NCBI RefSeq assembly: GCF_900116065.1
Contig: NZ_FOZV01000001.1
Span: 372,001 to 436,000 of the forward strand
DNA: 64,000 nucleotides
Direction of reading: 5' to 3'
DNA from: Brevundimonas viscosa
GTDB taxonomy: Bacteria; Pseudomonadota; Alphaproteobacteria; Caulobacterales; Caulobacteraceae
How positions within the stretch are numbered: position 1 is the stretch's first letter; each line of letters begins with the position of its first letter. Positions 1-9,704 of this stretch are shown here, in pieces. The notes beneath the pieces are model-generated. The model was not told the DNA's origin. It did not search any database and saw nothing but the letters and a program-made list of their open reading frames with translations. Position numbers and translations under genes: made by a program.

Positions 1-122
1 GGGTGCTCGGCCTGATCCTCTGCGCCCTGGCGATCCAGTTCATCCTGGCGGGACTGGCCGAGGCCATCCCGGGCATGTTCAGCTCGATCGCCACCACGCC
101 GTACCCGTCCGGCGGGCACTGA
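1..122 (+). CDS. C-terminal end of a MarC-family membrane protein (partial)
   Basis: Only the last 39 codons are present; the gene enters from the left edge and stops at a TGA. The readable tail is one hydrophobic helix (core LILCALAIQFILAGLAE) followed by a short polar end. A final helix with the pattern LGLILxALAIQFI is typical of MarC/UPF0056 inner-membrane proteins, once linked to multiple antibiotic resistance but of unclear function. The assignment rests on this helix alone, so another polytopic membrane family is possible. Confidence 0.5.
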   Translation, partial: VLGLILCALAIQFILAGLAEAIPGMFSSIATTPYPSGGH

Positions 123-265
123 GCGCGTCGCCGGGTCGCACTGGACGCGAGCCGGGGCCGCACGGCAGGTCGCGCGAGGGGCGAAAGCGGGGGTGACCGG
201 TTCGCCCCTTGCAGGATGTCCTTCGCACGGGGGCGCGGGGCGCCAGAACGGGACAGTCAGGTCGG

Positions 266-2065
266 ATGTTTCTCGAGGGCCAGATCAACTGGGAGTGGGT
301 TCTGGGAGGTCTGGCGGCCGCCGGCTGGCTGGTGGGCCTGACAGCCCTGTGGCTGGCGTGGAAGAACCGCTCCCGGCACGTCGACGCCACCGGACAACTG
401 GATCTGGTGCAGCGGGTCGCCGAAGACTCCCAGAAGCGGCTGTTCGAGACGCTGAATGCAATTCCGGTGGCGCTCGTGGAGACCGACAAGCAGGGCAAGT
501 TCGTGTTCGCCAACCGCGCCGCCCACCAGTTGCTCGGCCGGCGCGACGCCGAGCTGATCGGCCTGCGCTTCCACTCCGCCACGTGGGGCATCACCTTCCC
601 CGACGGACGCCCTGTCCCGCCCGACCTGCTGCCCAGCGCGCGGGCCCTCCGGGGCCAGACGGTGAAGGGCTTCCAACACCTGCTGGCGAACCCCGCGACC
701 CGGAAGAAGATGCTGGTCGCGGTCACCGCCATGCCGATCGAGAACGAATGGGGCGAGATCACCGGCTCGACCGCAGCGATCGTCGAGGCCGACGGTCTGC
801 GCACGCCCGAACCGTCGCCGCAGGCGGTGAGCGCCGACCCCACCGACGAGCTCGTGCGACGGGTGTTCGACGCCGCTTCCAGCGCTCTGGTCGTGGTCGG
901 GCGGGACGGCGCAGTGCGCGACGCCAACCGCACCGCCCTTGCGGTTCTCGGCCGCGACGCGGCGGCGGGCGACTTCGCAGATCTGTTCCTCGCCGAGGAG
1001 GAGCGGGCGGAAGGCCGTCAGGCGCTTCGCGCCGCCTTCGCCGCGCCTGCGGGAGACGCCGATCCTTTCGTGTCGGACAGCGGACCTCATGGCCGCATCC
1101 GCTGGACCATGCTGCCCCTCGCCGCTCCGGACGGCGAGGCGGACGCCCTGCTGCTGGCCGGCGAGCGGGCGGAAGCGACGGCTGCGGCTGTGGATATCGT
1201 CTCCGGCGAAGCGTCGTCCGAGCCGTCGTCGGTCGCCGCCCCGTCCCCCGACGTGGCGGAACTCGAGGCCGCGGTCGAGGACGCCCGCCGAACGGCCGAC
1301 GCGGCGTTGGCCGAAGCCGCCGCCGCCCGGGCGCAGGCGGAGGCGGCGCAGGCCGCCGCGCTTCGGGCGCAGGCCGACGCCGAGGCGGAACTGCAGGGCG
1401 GCCGCCGCCTCGAGAGCGTGGGCCGGCTGACCGGCGGTCTCGCCCATGATTTCAACGCCCTGCTGGGCGTCATGACCGGAGCCCTCGACATGATGCTGCG
1501 GCAGGCGGACGACCCGGCGCGCGTCCGTCGCCTCGGACAGGCCGCGCTGGCCGCCGGACAGCGCGGAGAGGTCCTGACGCGGCGGCTGACGGCCTTCGCC
1601 CAGGGCGACGACCAGCCTGTGTCGCAGGTCCTCGATGCGGGGGTGCTGCTGCGGGGGATGGAAAGCCGCCTCCGCGCCCTGGCCGGTCCGGAGATCGACC
1701 TGATGATCGAGGGGCCGGCCCAGCCCGCCATGGCGCGGATCGATCCGGTCACCTTCGAGGGCGCCGTGCGGGCGCTGACGCAGAACGCCGTCGAGGCGGT
1801 GGAAGGTCGCGGCTCCGTCGCGGTGCGTCTCGAGCGTCAGCTGGAAGGGGGCCTGCGTCTCAGCGTACGGGACACCGGCCCCGGGATGGATCGGGACCTC
1901 GCAGCGCGGGCCCTGGAGCCCTTCTTCACGACCCGCGAAGGCGCTGCCGGCCTCGGCCTGTCGCAGGCCTACGCCTTCGCCCGCCAGTCGGGTGGGACGC
2001 TCTCGATCGACGCCGCGCCGGGCGGGGGCGCCGAGGTGTCAATCACCCTGCCTGACGCGACCTGA
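266..2065 (+). CDS. Orphan PAS-domain sensor histidine kinase
   Basis: A 599-residue two-component sensor kinase. The chosen ATG begins MFLEGQINWEW, directly before a single transmembrane segment (about residues 9-30). Two PAS-like domains follow (about 60-180 and 200-290), then an Ala/Glu-rich coiled coil (about 325-375). The HisKA box is GGLAHDFNALLG with His394 as probable phospho-acceptor. The ATP-binding domain has an N box around Asn507 (QNAVEAVEG), a DTGPGM G1 box and a GLGLSQAYAF G2 box. The GGLAHDFNN-like H box is typical of the HisKA class common in Caulobacter. No response regulator is adjacent, so its partner is unknown. In-frame starts lie upstream, but they would put about 19 unlikely residues before the membrane helix. 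Confidence 0.88.
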   Translation: MFLEGQINWEWVLGGLAAAGWLVGLTALWLAWKNRSRHVDATGQLDLVQRVAEDSQKRLFETLNAIPVALVETDKQGKFVFANRAAHQLLGRRDAELIGLRFHSATWGITFPDGRPVPPDLLPSARALRGQTVKGFQHLLANPATRKKMLVAVTAMPIENEWGEITGSTAAIVEADGLRTPEPSPQAVSADPTDELVRRVFDAASSALVVVGRDGAVRDANRTALAVLGRDAAAGDFADLFLAEEERAEGRQALRAAFAAPAGDADPFVSDSGPHGRIRWTMLPLAAPDGEADALLLAGERAEATAAAVDIVSGEASSEPSSVAAPSPDVAELEAAVEDARRTADAALAEAAAARAQAEAAQAAALRAQADAEAELQGGRRLESVGRLTGGLAHDFNALLGVMTGALDMMLRQADDPARVRRLGQAALAAGQRGEVLTRRLTAFAQGDDQPVSQVLDAGVLLRGMESRLRALAGPEIDLMIEGPAQPAMARIDPVTFEGAVRALTQNAVEAVEGRGSVAVRLERQLEGGLRLSVRDTGPGMDRDLAARALEPFFTTREGAAGLGLSQAYAFARQSGGTLSIDAAPGGGAEVSITLPDAT

Positions 2066-2129
2066 GGCGCCTATCGCCTCTCCCCGATCCCGGTGTAGGT
2101 TGGTTAACGAGGGAAAGGGGAGTGTGGTG

Positions 2130-2615
2130 ATGAAACTGCTTCGGTTTGTCGTCGTGACGGCGGTCCTGGCCTATGCCGGCTGGCTCGCCTGGCCGTGGAT
2201 CGCGCCGCTGCTGGGGACGGGCGCCCCCGCCGACGCCGAGGCGATGCGCAGCTCGGCCGAGGCCGGCGCGCCGCTGTTCGGGGTGGTCCCGTGGTGGACG
2301 CTACTGGTCGCCGCCATCGCCCTCTACGTTGTGGCGGCCCTGATGCTCGGGTCCGGCAGCTCGAAGGCGGCCGTGGCCTATTTCCTCGGCTTCCTCGCCG
2401 ACGCCGCCCTGCGCCTGGCGATCGACGGCCGCGCGCCGGCGGACCTGTTCACCGCGCCCGAGGCGACCGTGGCGTCGGCCGCCGGTGAAACGGCGGGCCT
2501 GCCGCTCGACCCGCTGTGGCTGACGATCGGCGGCCTGCTGGTGCTCGGCCTGTTGGTGATCGTCGCGGGCCGGCGCATTCGCCGCAAGCGCCTGCCGGGT
2601 CAGTTCGCCTACTGA
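2130..2615 (+). CDS. Small integral membrane protein of unknown function
   Basis: A 161-residue protein I do not recognise. The start follows a purine-rich stretch (GGGAAAGGGGAG), a good ribosome-binding site; a GTG two codons earlier is an alternative. Predicted helices lie near residues 4-24 (signal-like), 48-72 (PWWTLLVAAIALYVVAALML) and 130-150 (LTIGGLLVLGLLVIVAG). A basic tail RRIRRKR follows the last helix and probably stays in the cytoplasm. The second half contains an alanine-rich loop. The gene stands alone between the histidine kinase and lpdA. No catalytic motif is visible. Confidence 0.75.
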   Translation: MKLLRFVVVTAVLAYAGWLAWPWIAPLLGTGAPADAEAMRSSAEAGAPLFGVVPWWTLLVAAIALYVVAALMLGSGSSKAAVAYFLGFLADAALRLAIDGRAPADLFTAPEATVASAAGETAGLPLDPLWLTIGGLLVLGLLVIVAGRRIRRKRLPGQFAY

Positions 2616-2637
2616 AAGAGCGCGGCGTCGCGCGCGG

Positions 2638-2666
2638 TTGACCGGCGCGGCGGGACCGTTAGGTTC
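2638..2666 (+). promoter_or_regulatory. Candidate lpdA promoter (Caulobacter housekeeping type)
   Basis: TTGACCG, a 13-base spacer, then GTTAGGTTC. This resembles the reported Caulobacter housekeeping consensus TTGACGS-N10-14-GCTANAWC, with mismatches in the -10 half. Transcription would begin roughly 30 bases before the lpdA ATG. Prediction by eye only. Confidence 0.35.
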
Positions 2667-2704
2667 CGCCCGCCTTTCCCCCTATGCGCAGCCCAGAGAC
2701 AGCC

Positions 2705-4114
2705 ATGGCCGAAGCCGCTCCCTACGACGTCGTCATCATCGGCGCCGGGCCCGGCGGCTACAACGCCGCCATCCGCGCCGGGCAGCTGGGCCTGAAGGTC
2801 GCCTGCATCGAGATGCGGGACACCTTGGGCGGGACCTGCCTGAACGTCGGCTGCATGCCCTCGAAGGCTCTGCTGCACGCCTCGGAGCTGTTCGAGGCGG
2901 CGGCGAAGGAGTTTCCGAAGCTGGGCATCGAGGTCGGCGCGCCGAAGCTGAACCTCGCCCAGATGATGAGCCAGAAGGCGGACAGCGTCGGGGCCCTGAC
3001 CAAGGGCATCGAGTTCCTGTTCAAGAAGAACAAGGTCGAGTGGGTGAAGGGCCGCGGGCGGATCGCCGGGCCGGGCCAGGTCGAGGTGACCGCCGCCGAC
3101 GGCTCGAAGTCGACCCTGTCGGCGAAGAACATCGTCATCGCCACCGGCTCGGAGCCGACGCCGCTGCCGGGCGTGGCCTTCGAGGACGGCAAGGTGGTGG
3201 ATTCCACCGGCGCCCTGTCGCTGCCGGCCGTGCCGAAGCATCTGATCGTGGTCGGGGCCGGGATCATCGGGCTGGAGCTGGGCTCGGTGTGGCGCCGGCT
3301 GGGGGCGCAGGTGACGGTGGTGGAATATCTGGACCGCATCACCCCCGGCATGGACAGCGACGTCGCCAAGGCCTTCCAGCGCGCCCTGACCAAGCAGGGC
3401 ATGAGCTTCAGGCTCGGCGCGAAGGTCACCGGCGCGAAGTCCGGCAAGGACGGCGTCGAGCTGACCGTCGAACCGGCGGCCGGCGGCGCGGCCGAGACCC
3501 TGAAGGGCGACGTGGTGCTGGTCGCCATCGGCCGCCGCCCCTACACCGAAGGCCTGGGCCTCGAGACCGTGGGCATCGAGCCGGACAAGCGCGGCTTCAT
3601 CGACAACGACCATTTCCGCACCAACGCCGGCGGCGTCTGGGTCATCGGCGACGTGACCCACGGCCCGATGCTGGCGCACAAGGCCGAGGAGGACGGCGTC
3701 GCGGCCATCGAGCTGATCGCCGGCAAGGCGGGCCACGTCGACTATGATCTGGTCCCGAGCGTCGTCTACACCGCCCCCGAGGTGGCCTGGGTCGGCAAGA
3801 CCGAGGAACAGCTGAAGGCGGCGGGCGTCGCCTACAAGACCGGCAAGTTCCCGTTCAGCGCCAACAGCCGGGCCAAGATCAACCACGAGACCGACGGTTT
3901 CGTGAAGGTGCTGGCCGACGCCGCGACCGACCGCATCCTCGGAGTCCACATCCTCGGCCCGCAGGCCGGCGAGATGATCGGCGAGGCCTGCGTGGCCATG
4001 GCCTTCGGCGGCGCCTCGGAGGACATCGCCCGCATCTGCCATCCGCACCCGACCCGCTCGGAAGCCGTCCGCCAGGCGGCGATGGGGGTCGAAGGCTGGA
4101 CCATGCAGGCCTGA
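2705..4114 (+). CDS. lpdA: Dihydrolipoyl dehydrogenase (E3)
   Basis: A 469-residue FAD- and NAD-dependent E3 enzyme that reoxidises lipoamide in 2-oxoacid dehydrogenase complexes and the glycine cleavage system. Visible motifs: FAD-binding GAGPGGY near the N-terminus, the redox-active pair Cys45/Cys50 in GGTCLNVGCMPSKAL, the NAD-binding VGAGIIGLELG, the second FAD motif VIGDVTHGPMLAHKAEEDG, and the dimer-interface HPHPTRSEA with catalytic His448. Length is normal. An ATG seven codons upstream (MRSPETA) is possible, but the chosen start puts the Rossmann strand at the usual distance. No E1 or E2 gene is adjacent. It converges on the protease gene with a 7-base gap. Confidence 0.95.
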   Translation: MAEAAPYDVVIIGAGPGGYNAAIRAGQLGLKVACIEMRDTLGGTCLNVGCMPSKALLHASELFEAAAKEFPKLGIEVGAPKLNLAQMMSQKADSVGALTKGIEFLFKKNKVEWVKGRGRIAGPGQVEVTAADGSKSTLSAKNIVIATGSEPTPLPGVAFEDGKVVDSTGALSLPAVPKHLIVVGAGIIGLELGSVWRRLGAQVTVVEYLDRITPGMDSDVAKAFQRALTKQGMSFRLGAKVTGAKSGKDGVELTVEPAAGGAAETLKGDVVLVAIGRRPYTEGLGLETVGIEPDKRGFIDNDHFRTNAGGVWVIGDVTHGPMLAHKAEEDGVAAIELIAGKAGHVDYDLVPSVVYTAPEVAWVGKTEEQLKAAGVAYKTGKFPFSANSRAKINHETDGFVKVLADAATDRILGVHILGPQAGEMIGEACVAMAFGGASEDIARICHPHPTRSEAVRQAAMGVEGWTMQA

Positions 4115-4121
4115 CGTCCGG

Positions 4122-5114
4122 TCAGCGCCGCAGCTCGTCCTCGATGGTGCGGGTGGTTTGGCGGCGCAGGCCCTCGAAGCTGACCGTGCCGTCGGAAAAG
4201 TCGAGCACCACGTGCCGGAACCGCCCGAGCAGGTCCGCGCCGATCAGAAGCGCCGGGCGGTCGGCCAGCTCGAGGGTCCGGAAGCAGTGCAGGTCTGCGA
4301 AGAGCAGCGGCGTGGATCCGAGCCGGGTGGCGCCGAGACGAAGGTCGGACACCCGGGCGAGATCGGCGGAGAGGCTCTGCCCGGTGACGCCATAGAGCGG
4401 CACGACGCGGGCGAGTCGCCCGTCGGCGTTGCGCAGGCTGGCGACCGCCCGCTGAAGCGCGGTGTTGCCGATCGAGTACTGGGCGCCGCTGTCGATGAAG
4501 GCCGCCGTGGGCACGCCCTCCACGGTGACCTGGGTGAGGATCAGCTGGCCGAAGCGGCCGCGCGCCGACCGGAGACCGCCGCGCCGGAGCCGGGTGCCGG
4601 TGGTCATGTCCGCCCCGCCCATCAGGATGCGCACGCCACGAATGGTGAGGCTGGCGGAACGGCGCATCACGTCGAAGCTGAGGCGGAAGCGCCCGAGAAC
4701 GTCGAGCCCGAGCAGACCGTCGGCGCCCAGGTTGGCGGCAGGCAGCACCGGGCAGCGCAGATCGCGGAAGCTCAGCCCGCTGAGCAACAGCCGGTCGACG
4801 GCGACGCTTTCGGTTCGGGTGGCGGTGGTGATGCCGTGCACCAGCACGGGCTCCCGCGCCGGCAGTTCGAGCTGGGCCGCGAGCGTGTCGCTGATCGCCG
4901 TCGCGCCGGCGCCGGTGTCGATGACGAAGACGAACGGACCGCGTCCGTTGATGGTCACGGCGGCGCCGACGCGGGTGAACAGGTTGGCGAGCAGCTGGAC
5001 CGGCTGGACCGCGTCGGCGGACGGCTCGGGATCCTGCGCCCGGGCCGGCCAGGCGGATGCGGCCGCTCCGGCTCCGAGACCCGCCAGCAGCAGGCGACGA
5101 TCCAGTCCGCGCAT
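4122..5114 (-). CDS. Exported retropepsin-like aspartic protease
   Basis: A 330-residue protein with two retropepsin-like halves. The first has the active-site motif VIDTGAGATAI followed by LLGLDVLGRF, and the second has FIDSGAQYSIG followed by LIGADLLGRF. This is the pattern of gag-polyprotein/aspartyl-protease domains duplicated in one chain. The N-terminus (MRGLDRRLLLAGLGAGAAASAWPARAQ) is a signal peptide with a twin-arginine-like RR, though without the full Tat consensus. Choosing this ATG starts the protein at the signal; an upstream in-frame ATG would add 16 basic residues. The substrate is not evident, and the second DSG could be structural rather than catalytic. Confidence 0.82.
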   Translation of the reverse strand: MRGLDRRLLLAGLGAGAAASAWPARAQDPEPSADAVQPVQLLANLFTRVGAAVTINGRGPFVFVIDTGAGATAISDTLAAQLELPAREPVLVHGITTATRTESVAVDRLLLSGLSFRDLRCPVLPAANLGADGLLGLDVLGRFRLSFDVMRRSASLTIRGVRILMGGADMTTGTRLRRGGLRSARGRFGQLILTQVTVEGVPTAAFIDSGAQYSIGNTALQRAVASLRNADGRLARVVPLYGVTGQSLSADLARVSDLRLGATRLGSTPLLFADLHCFRTLELADRPALLIGADLLGRFRHVVLDFSDGTVSFEGLRRQTTRTIEDELRR

Positions 5115-5199
5115 GCGGTTTCGACTCCAGCGACGCCGCCCCCAGCGCGCTCCGGAGAACACTGTAAGCGCGGATCGATCCGGCTGGCGAGTCCGGCGT

Positions 5200-6129
5200 T
5201 CAGGCCCGGGGGTGGGCGGCCACGTAGGCGTCGAGCAGGCGGGCGGCGTCGACCGCGGTGTACTTCTGGGTGGTCGACAGGCTGGCGTGGCCGAGCAGTT
5301 GCTGGATCGAGCGCAGGTCGGCCCCCGCCCCGAGCAGATGGGTGGCGAAGCTGTGGCGCAGGGCGTGGGGGGTGACGCCGGCGGGCAGGCCGAGGCGGCC
5401 GCGCAGCCGCTGCATCGCCGCCTGCACCTGGCGCGGGCCCAAGGGCCCGCCGCGGCGGGCGCGGAACAGGGCGTCGCCGGGCGCCAGCGGGAACGGCTGC
5501 AGGGCGAGGTAGGCGTCGACCGCCTCGCGCACCGCCGGCAGCACAGGGACGAGCCGGGTCTTCCCGCCCTTGCCGGTGATGCGCAGGCTCTCAGGCAAGG
5601 GCGCGTCGGCGCGGATCAGCGACAGGCCTTCCGAGATGCGCAGGCCGCAGCCGTAGAGCAGGGTCAGCACGGCCCGGTCGCGGGCGGCCTCCCACGGTTC
5701 GACGTCCGGGTCGGCCTCCGTCTCCTGCAGCAAACCTCGGGCCTGGTCCTCGCTGACCGGCCGCGGCAGGGTGGCCCTGGGCCGCGGGCCCCGGACGAGG
5801 GCCAGCTGGGGCGCGGAGACGCCGAGACGACGGTCGAGGAAGCCGTGGAAGGTGCGGATCGCCGACAGGGTCTGGCCGAGCGAGCGAGGGCTCAGCGGGC
5901 GGTCGCCGGAGCGCCGGGCGGCGAGATGCGCCCGCACCTCGGCCGCCGTCACCGTTCCGAGGTCGGCGAGCCGCAGCGCCTCTCCGCGGTGCTGCTGGAG
6001 GAAGGCGAGGTAGAGCCGGCCGATGTGGCCGTAGGCCTCGAGCGTGCGCGGCGACAGCCGGCGCTCGTGGGCGAGGTGCGCCAGCCAGGCGGCCAGCGCC
6101 TCGTCGGCGGTCAGTTGAGGATCGGCCAT
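5200..6129 (-). CDS. xerC: Tyrosine recombinase XerC
   Basis: A 309-residue site-specific recombinase expected to act with XerD at dif to resolve chromosome dimers. The N-terminal SAM-like DNA-binding domain spans about residues 8-100. The catalytic set is complete: Arg164 (CGLRISEGL), Lys187 (TGKGGK), His255 and Arg258 (TPHALRHSF), His281 (LLGHASLSTTQ) and the nucleophile Tyr290. The start overlaps the end of the DUF484 gene by 19 bases, a pairing conserved in many proteobacteria, which supports XerC over a mobile integrase. No attachment site or phage gene is nearby. Confidence 0.92.
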   Translation of the reverse strand: MADPQLTADEALAAWLAHLAHERRLSPRTLEAYGHIGRLYLAFLQQHRGEALRLADLGTVTAAEVRAHLAARRSGDRPLSPRSLGQTLSAIRTFHGFLDRRLGVSAPQLALVRGPRPRATLPRPVSEDQARGLLQETEADPDVEPWEAARDRAVLTLLYGCGLRISEGLSLIRADAPLPESLRITGKGGKTRLVPVLPAVREAVDAYLALQPFPLAPGDALFRARRGGPLGPRQVQAAMQRLRGRLGLPAGVTPHALRHSFATHLLGAGADLRSIQQLLGHASLSTTQKYTAVDAARLLDAYVAAHPRA

Positions 6130-6815
6130 CGCTCGGCCGTGCGCTCGACCACCCGGGCGATGAAGGCGACCAGTTCGCAGCCCATGGTCGGGGTGAAGCC
6201 GTCCTCTTCGGTCGAGCCGAAGGCGCACAGGCCGGCGCGGGCGGCGGGCTCCGAGCCCGGGAAGTGCGGGGTCATGCGGATCAGGGCGACGGAGCGGACC
6301 TCGTCCGCAGCGCCGGCGAACAGGTTGAGCCCGTCGAAATGCGGCCCGAGCCAGGCCAGGCCGTGCTCGCCGAGCAGGGCGTCGACCCGCCCCGGTTCCA
6401 GCGCCTTCCAGCCGAACGGGGCCGGGCCCGGCTTCTCCAGCGCCACGGCCGCGCCGGCGAGGCCGAAGCGGCCCTGGGCGACGGCGTCGAGGCGGCGGGC
6501 GAGGTCCGAGAGGTTGCGCGCCTCCATCAGGTCCAGGGCGGCGACGTGGGTCTGGGTCTGGGCGGCGAAGTTGGCGCGGGCGATGGCCTCGATGCGCTTG
6601 CGGGCGTCGGCCTCGCGCTCGGCGGCCGCCTCGAGCCGGGTCAGGGCGGCGCGGCCGAAGTCGACCACGTTGCGGCCGTGCGGCTTCAGGCCGATCTCCT
6701 CCAGCAGGGAGCGGTCGTCGAGCAGGGTCTGCGGATTGGCCTGCAGCCAGGCCCGGATCTCCGGCCAGTGCGGTTCGGCCGGGGCGTCGGCGGAGAGGTC
6801 AGGCGATGCGCTCAC
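6111..6815 (-). CDS. DUF484 family protein
   Basis: A 234-residue cytoplasmic protein of the DUF484 family, which adopts a GAF-like fold and is usually encoded just before xerC. The N-terminal part has WPEIRAWLQANPQTLLDD, typical of the family, then a helical region rich in Ala, Arg and Glu (about 55-90) that may form a coiled coil. The C-terminal GAF-like half holds RSVALIRMTPHFPG. The start is GTG. It lies 23 bases downstream of the transaldolase gene and overlaps xerC, so the three genes look like one operon. The molecular function is unknown in the family. Confidence 0.85.
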   Translation of the reverse strand: MSASPDLSADAPAEPHWPEIRAWLQANPQTLLDDRSLLEEIGLKPHGRNVVDFGRAALTRLEAAAEREADARKRIEAIARANFAAQTQTHVAALDLMEARNLSDLARRLDAVAQGRFGLAGAAVALEKPGPAPFGWKALEPGRVDALLGEHGLAWLGPHFDGLNLFAGAADEVRSVALIRMTPHFPGSEPAARAGLCAFGSTEEDGFTPTMGCELVAFIARVVERTAERWPILN

Positions 6816-6838
6816 GAAGACCTCTCCCCGAGGCGGCT

Positions 6839-7492
6839 TTACAGGATGGACTGACCGGTCTTGCCCCAGTCCGCCAGGAAGGCATCAAGCCCCTTGTCGG
6901 TTAACGGGTGCTTGACCAGGGCCTTGAAAACGTCGGCCGGGATGGTGGCGGCGTCGGCGCCGGCCAGCGCCGCGGCGGAGACGTGCGAGGGGTTGCGCAG
7001 CGAGGCGGCCAGCACCTCGGTCTCGAAACCGTGGATGTCGTAGAGGGTGCGGATCTCCTCCAGCAGCGCCACGCCGTCGGCGCCGTGGTCCTCCAGCCGG
7101 CCGACGAAGGGCGAGATGAAGGTGGCCCCGGCCTTGGCGGCCAGCATGGCCTGGGCGGCGGAGAAGCACAGGGTGACGTTGGTCCGGATGCCCTTGTCGG
7201 CGAAGGCGCGGGCGGCGCGCAGGCCATCCCAGGTCAGGGGCAGCTTGACCACCACGTTGGGGGCGATGGCGGCGAGCTTGTCGCCTTCCCGGACCATGGT
7301 CTCGAAATCGGTCGCCACGGCCTCGGCGGAGATCGGGCCCTCGACGAGGGCGCAAATCTCGGCGATGACCTCGGCGATGTTCCGGCCCGACTTGGCGATC
7401 AGCGACGGATTGGTGGTGACGCCGTCCACCATTCCGGTGGGAACCATGTCCCGGATGACGGCGACGTCGGCGGTGTCGAGGAAGAGTTTCAT
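6839..7492 (-). CDS. Fructose-6-phosphate aldolase / small transaldolase
   Basis: A 217-residue protein of the short transaldolase family (FSA/TalC). It begins [14 protein letters not shown], carries the signature [15 protein letters not shown], and has the Schiff-base lysine Lys83 in [11 protein letters not shown]. Members either transfer dihydroxyacetone units in the non-oxidative pentose phosphate pathway or cleave fructose 6-phosphate; sequence alone does not separate the two. Its start lies 30 bases from the divergent priA start, so the two share a very compact promoter region. Confidence 0.88.
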   Translation of the reverse strand: MKLFLDTADVAVIRDMVPTGMVDGVTTNPSLIAKSGRNIAEVIAEICALVEGPISAEAVATDFETMVREGDKLAAIAPNVVVKLPLTWDGLRAARAFADKGIRTNVTLCFSAAQAMLAAKAGATFISPFVGRLEDHGADGVALLEEIRTLYDIHGFETEVLAASLRNPSHVSAAALAGADAATIPADVFKALVKHPLTDKGLDAFLADWGKTGQSIL

Positions 7493-7522
7493 GCGCGGGC
7501 TTCTAGCCCTTCGGAGCCGCCG

Positions 7523-9685
7523 GTGAAAGTCGCCTCCGTCCTGATCCCCCTGCCGGTGCCCGAGGCTTTCGACTACGAGGTCCCGGAGGGCCTCGATCTG
7601 GCCCGCGGCGACCAGGCGGCCGTGCCCCTGGGGCCGCGGCTGGTGCGCGGCATCGTCTCGGAGGTGCGCGAGACCACAGGATCGAACCGGCGGCTGAAGG
7701 CGGTGGCCGAGCGGCTGGACGAGCCGGCCCTGCCCGGCCGGACCGTGGATTTCGTCGAATGGGCGGCGCGCTGGACGCTGAGCGCCCCGGGCGAGATGGC
7801 GGCGGCGGCGCTGAAGGGCCTGCGCGCGCCCCGGCCCCGTCCCGAGCGACGGGTGCGACGGGTCGGCGAGCGCTCGCCGGCGCGGCCCACGGCGGCCCGC
7901 ACGGCGGCGCTCGAGGCGCTGGGGGAGCGGTCCCTTGCGGCGGCCGAGCTGGCCCGCGCTGCTGGCGTCTCGGCGGGTGTGGTCAAGGGACTGGTCGACG
8001 AAGGCGTGCTGGAGGTCGTCGAGATCGCGGCGGCCGCGGCCTTCGATCGTCCGGACCCGGACCATGCCCCGGCGGCGCTGAATCCCGACCAGGCGGCGGC
8101 GGCGACGGCGCTGGCCGAGGCGATCTCCACGGGCCGCTTCGCCCCCTTCCTGCTCGACGGGGTCACCGGCTCGGGCAAGACGGAGGCGTATCTGGAGGCG
8201 GCGGCGCGGGCGCTGAAGGCCGATCCCGAGGCCCAGATCCTGATCCTGCTGCCCGAGATCGCCCTGACCCAGGCGGTGATCGAACGCATCGCCGCCCGTT
8301 TCGGCGCCGCGCCGGCCGAATGGCACTCCGGCGTCGCCCCGCCGCGCCGGCGGCAGGTGTGGGAGGCGGTGCGGGCCGGGCGCTGCAACATCGTGGTCGG
8401 GGCCCGCTCGGCCCTGTTCCTGCCGTTCGTCCGCTTGCGGATGATCGTCGTCGACGAGGAGCACGACGGCTCGTTCAAGCAGGAGGAGGGACTGGTCTAC
8501 CATGGGCGCGACCTCGCCGTGGCGCGGGCGCGGATCGAGGAGGCGACCGTCGTCCTCGCCTCCGCGACCCCCTCGCTGGAGACGCTGTGGAACGCGCGGC
8601 ACGGTCGCTACGGCTGGCTGAAGCTGGGGGCTCGGCACGGGGCGGCGGTGCTGCCCGAGATCCGCCTGGTGGACCTGCGCGAATGCCCGCCCGATCCGCA
8701 GACCTGGCTGTCGCAGCCGCTGCGCGAGGCGATCGGCGAGGCCCTGCTGAAGGGGGAGCAGACCCTGCTGTTCCTCAACCGGCGCGGCTACGCCCCCGTG
8801 GTTCTGTGCCGGGCGTGCGGCCACCGGCTGACCGCGCCGGACACCGACAGTTGGCTGGTCGAGCATCGCTACACCGGCCGGCTGGTCTGCCACCTGACCG
8901 GCTTCTCCATGCCGCGGCCGAAGACGTGTCCGTCCTGCGGGGCGGAGGATTCGCTGGTCTCGGTGGGGCCCGGCGTCGAGCGGGTCGAGGAGGAGGTGCG
9001 CCAGCTGTTCCCCGAGGCGCGCACCGCCGTGTTCAGCTCGGACACCGTGCCGGACGGACGGTCGGCGCGCGAGCTGATCCAGCGCATGGCCGGGGGGGAG
9101 ATCGACATCCTCGTCGCCACCCAGGCGGCGGCCAAGGGCCACAACTTCCCCCACCTGACCCTCGTCGGGGTGGTCGACGCCGACCTCGGGCTGAGGGGCG
9201 GCGACCTGCGGGCGGCCGAGCGCACCTTCCAGCTGCTCACCCAGGCGACCGGCCGGGCGGGGCGGGCGGAGCGGCCGGGCCGCGCCCTGCTGCAGACGTG
9301 GACGCCCGAGCATCCGGTGCTGCAGGCGCTGGCCGCCGGCGATCGCGACGCCTTCGTCGAGGCCGAGATGGCAGAGCGCGAGGCGGCCGCCCTGCCGCCG
9401 CACGGCCGTCTGGCGGCGCTGATCCTGTCCAGCGAGAACCCGCAGGCGGTGGAGAAGGCGGCGCGCGATCTGGCCGAGGCCATCCCCAACGCCGAACGGC
9501 TGGAAGTGTACGGGCCCGCCGACGCGCCGTTGGCCCTGGTGCGGGGCCGCCGCCGGAAACGTCTGCTGGTCCGCGCCGACCGGGACGTCGACCTGCAGGC
9601 CTTCCTGCGGACCTGGCTGGGTCGGGTGAGGATCCCCGCTTCGGTGCGGCTGAACGTCGACGTCGATCCGTACAGCTTCCTTTGA
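7523..9685 (+). CDS. priA: Primosomal replication-restart helicase PriA
   Basis: A 720-residue superfamily 2 helicase that reloads the replisome at stalled forks. The start is GTG ([20 protein letters not shown], the typical N-terminal 3'-DNA-binding domain). Walker A is [11 protein letters not shown] with Lys219, Walker B is DEEH from Asp311, and later motifs include [14 protein letters not shown] and QATGRAGR. The zinc region is unusual. The pair Cys429/Cys432 and the pair Cys469/Cys472 are present, but the middle CxxC is replaced by APDTDSW, and the usual CHxC is CHLT with only Cys456. One of the two zinc sites thus appears lost while the reading frame is intact. Confidence 0.94.
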   Translation: MKVASVLIPLPVPEAFDYEVPEGLDLARGDQAAVPLGPRLVRGIVSEVRETTGSNRRLKAVAERLDEPALPGRTVDFVEWAARWTLSAPGEMAAAALKGLRAPRPRPERRVRRVGERSPARPTAARTAALEALGERSLAAAELARAAGVSAGVVKGLVDEGVLEVVEIAAAAAFDRPDPDHAPAALNPDQAAAATALAEAISTGRFAPFLLDGVTGSGKTEAYLEAAARALKADPEAQILILLPEIALTQAVIERIAARFGAAPAEWHSGVAPPRRRQVWEAVRAGRCNIVVGARSALFLPFVRLRMIVVDEEHDGSFKQEEGLVYHGRDLAVARARIEEATVVLASATPSLETLWNARHGRYGWLKLGARHGAAVLPEIRLVDLRECPPDPQTWLSQPLREAIGEALLKGEQTLLFLNRRGYAPVVLCRACGHRLTAPDTDSWLVEHRYTGRLVCHLTGFSMPRPKTCPSCGAEDSLVSVGPGVERVEEEVRQLFPEARTAVFSSDTVPDGRSARELIQRMAGGEIDILVATQAAAKGHNFPHLTLVGVVDADLGLRGGDLRAAERTFQLLTQATGRAGRAERPGRALLQTWTPEHPVLQALAAGDRDAFVEAEMAEREAAALPPHGRLAALILSSENPQAVEKAARDLAEAIPNAERLEVYGPADAPLALVRGRRRKRLLVRADRDVDLQAFLRTWLGRVRIPASVRLNVDVDPYSFL

Positions 9686-9704
9686 TTGTCAAAGACCGTC
9701 TCGC

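Noticed and set aside
5200..6129. Possible phage or island integrase
   Set aside because: The overlap with a DUF484 gene and lack of an attachment site or mobile genes fit chromosomal XerC.
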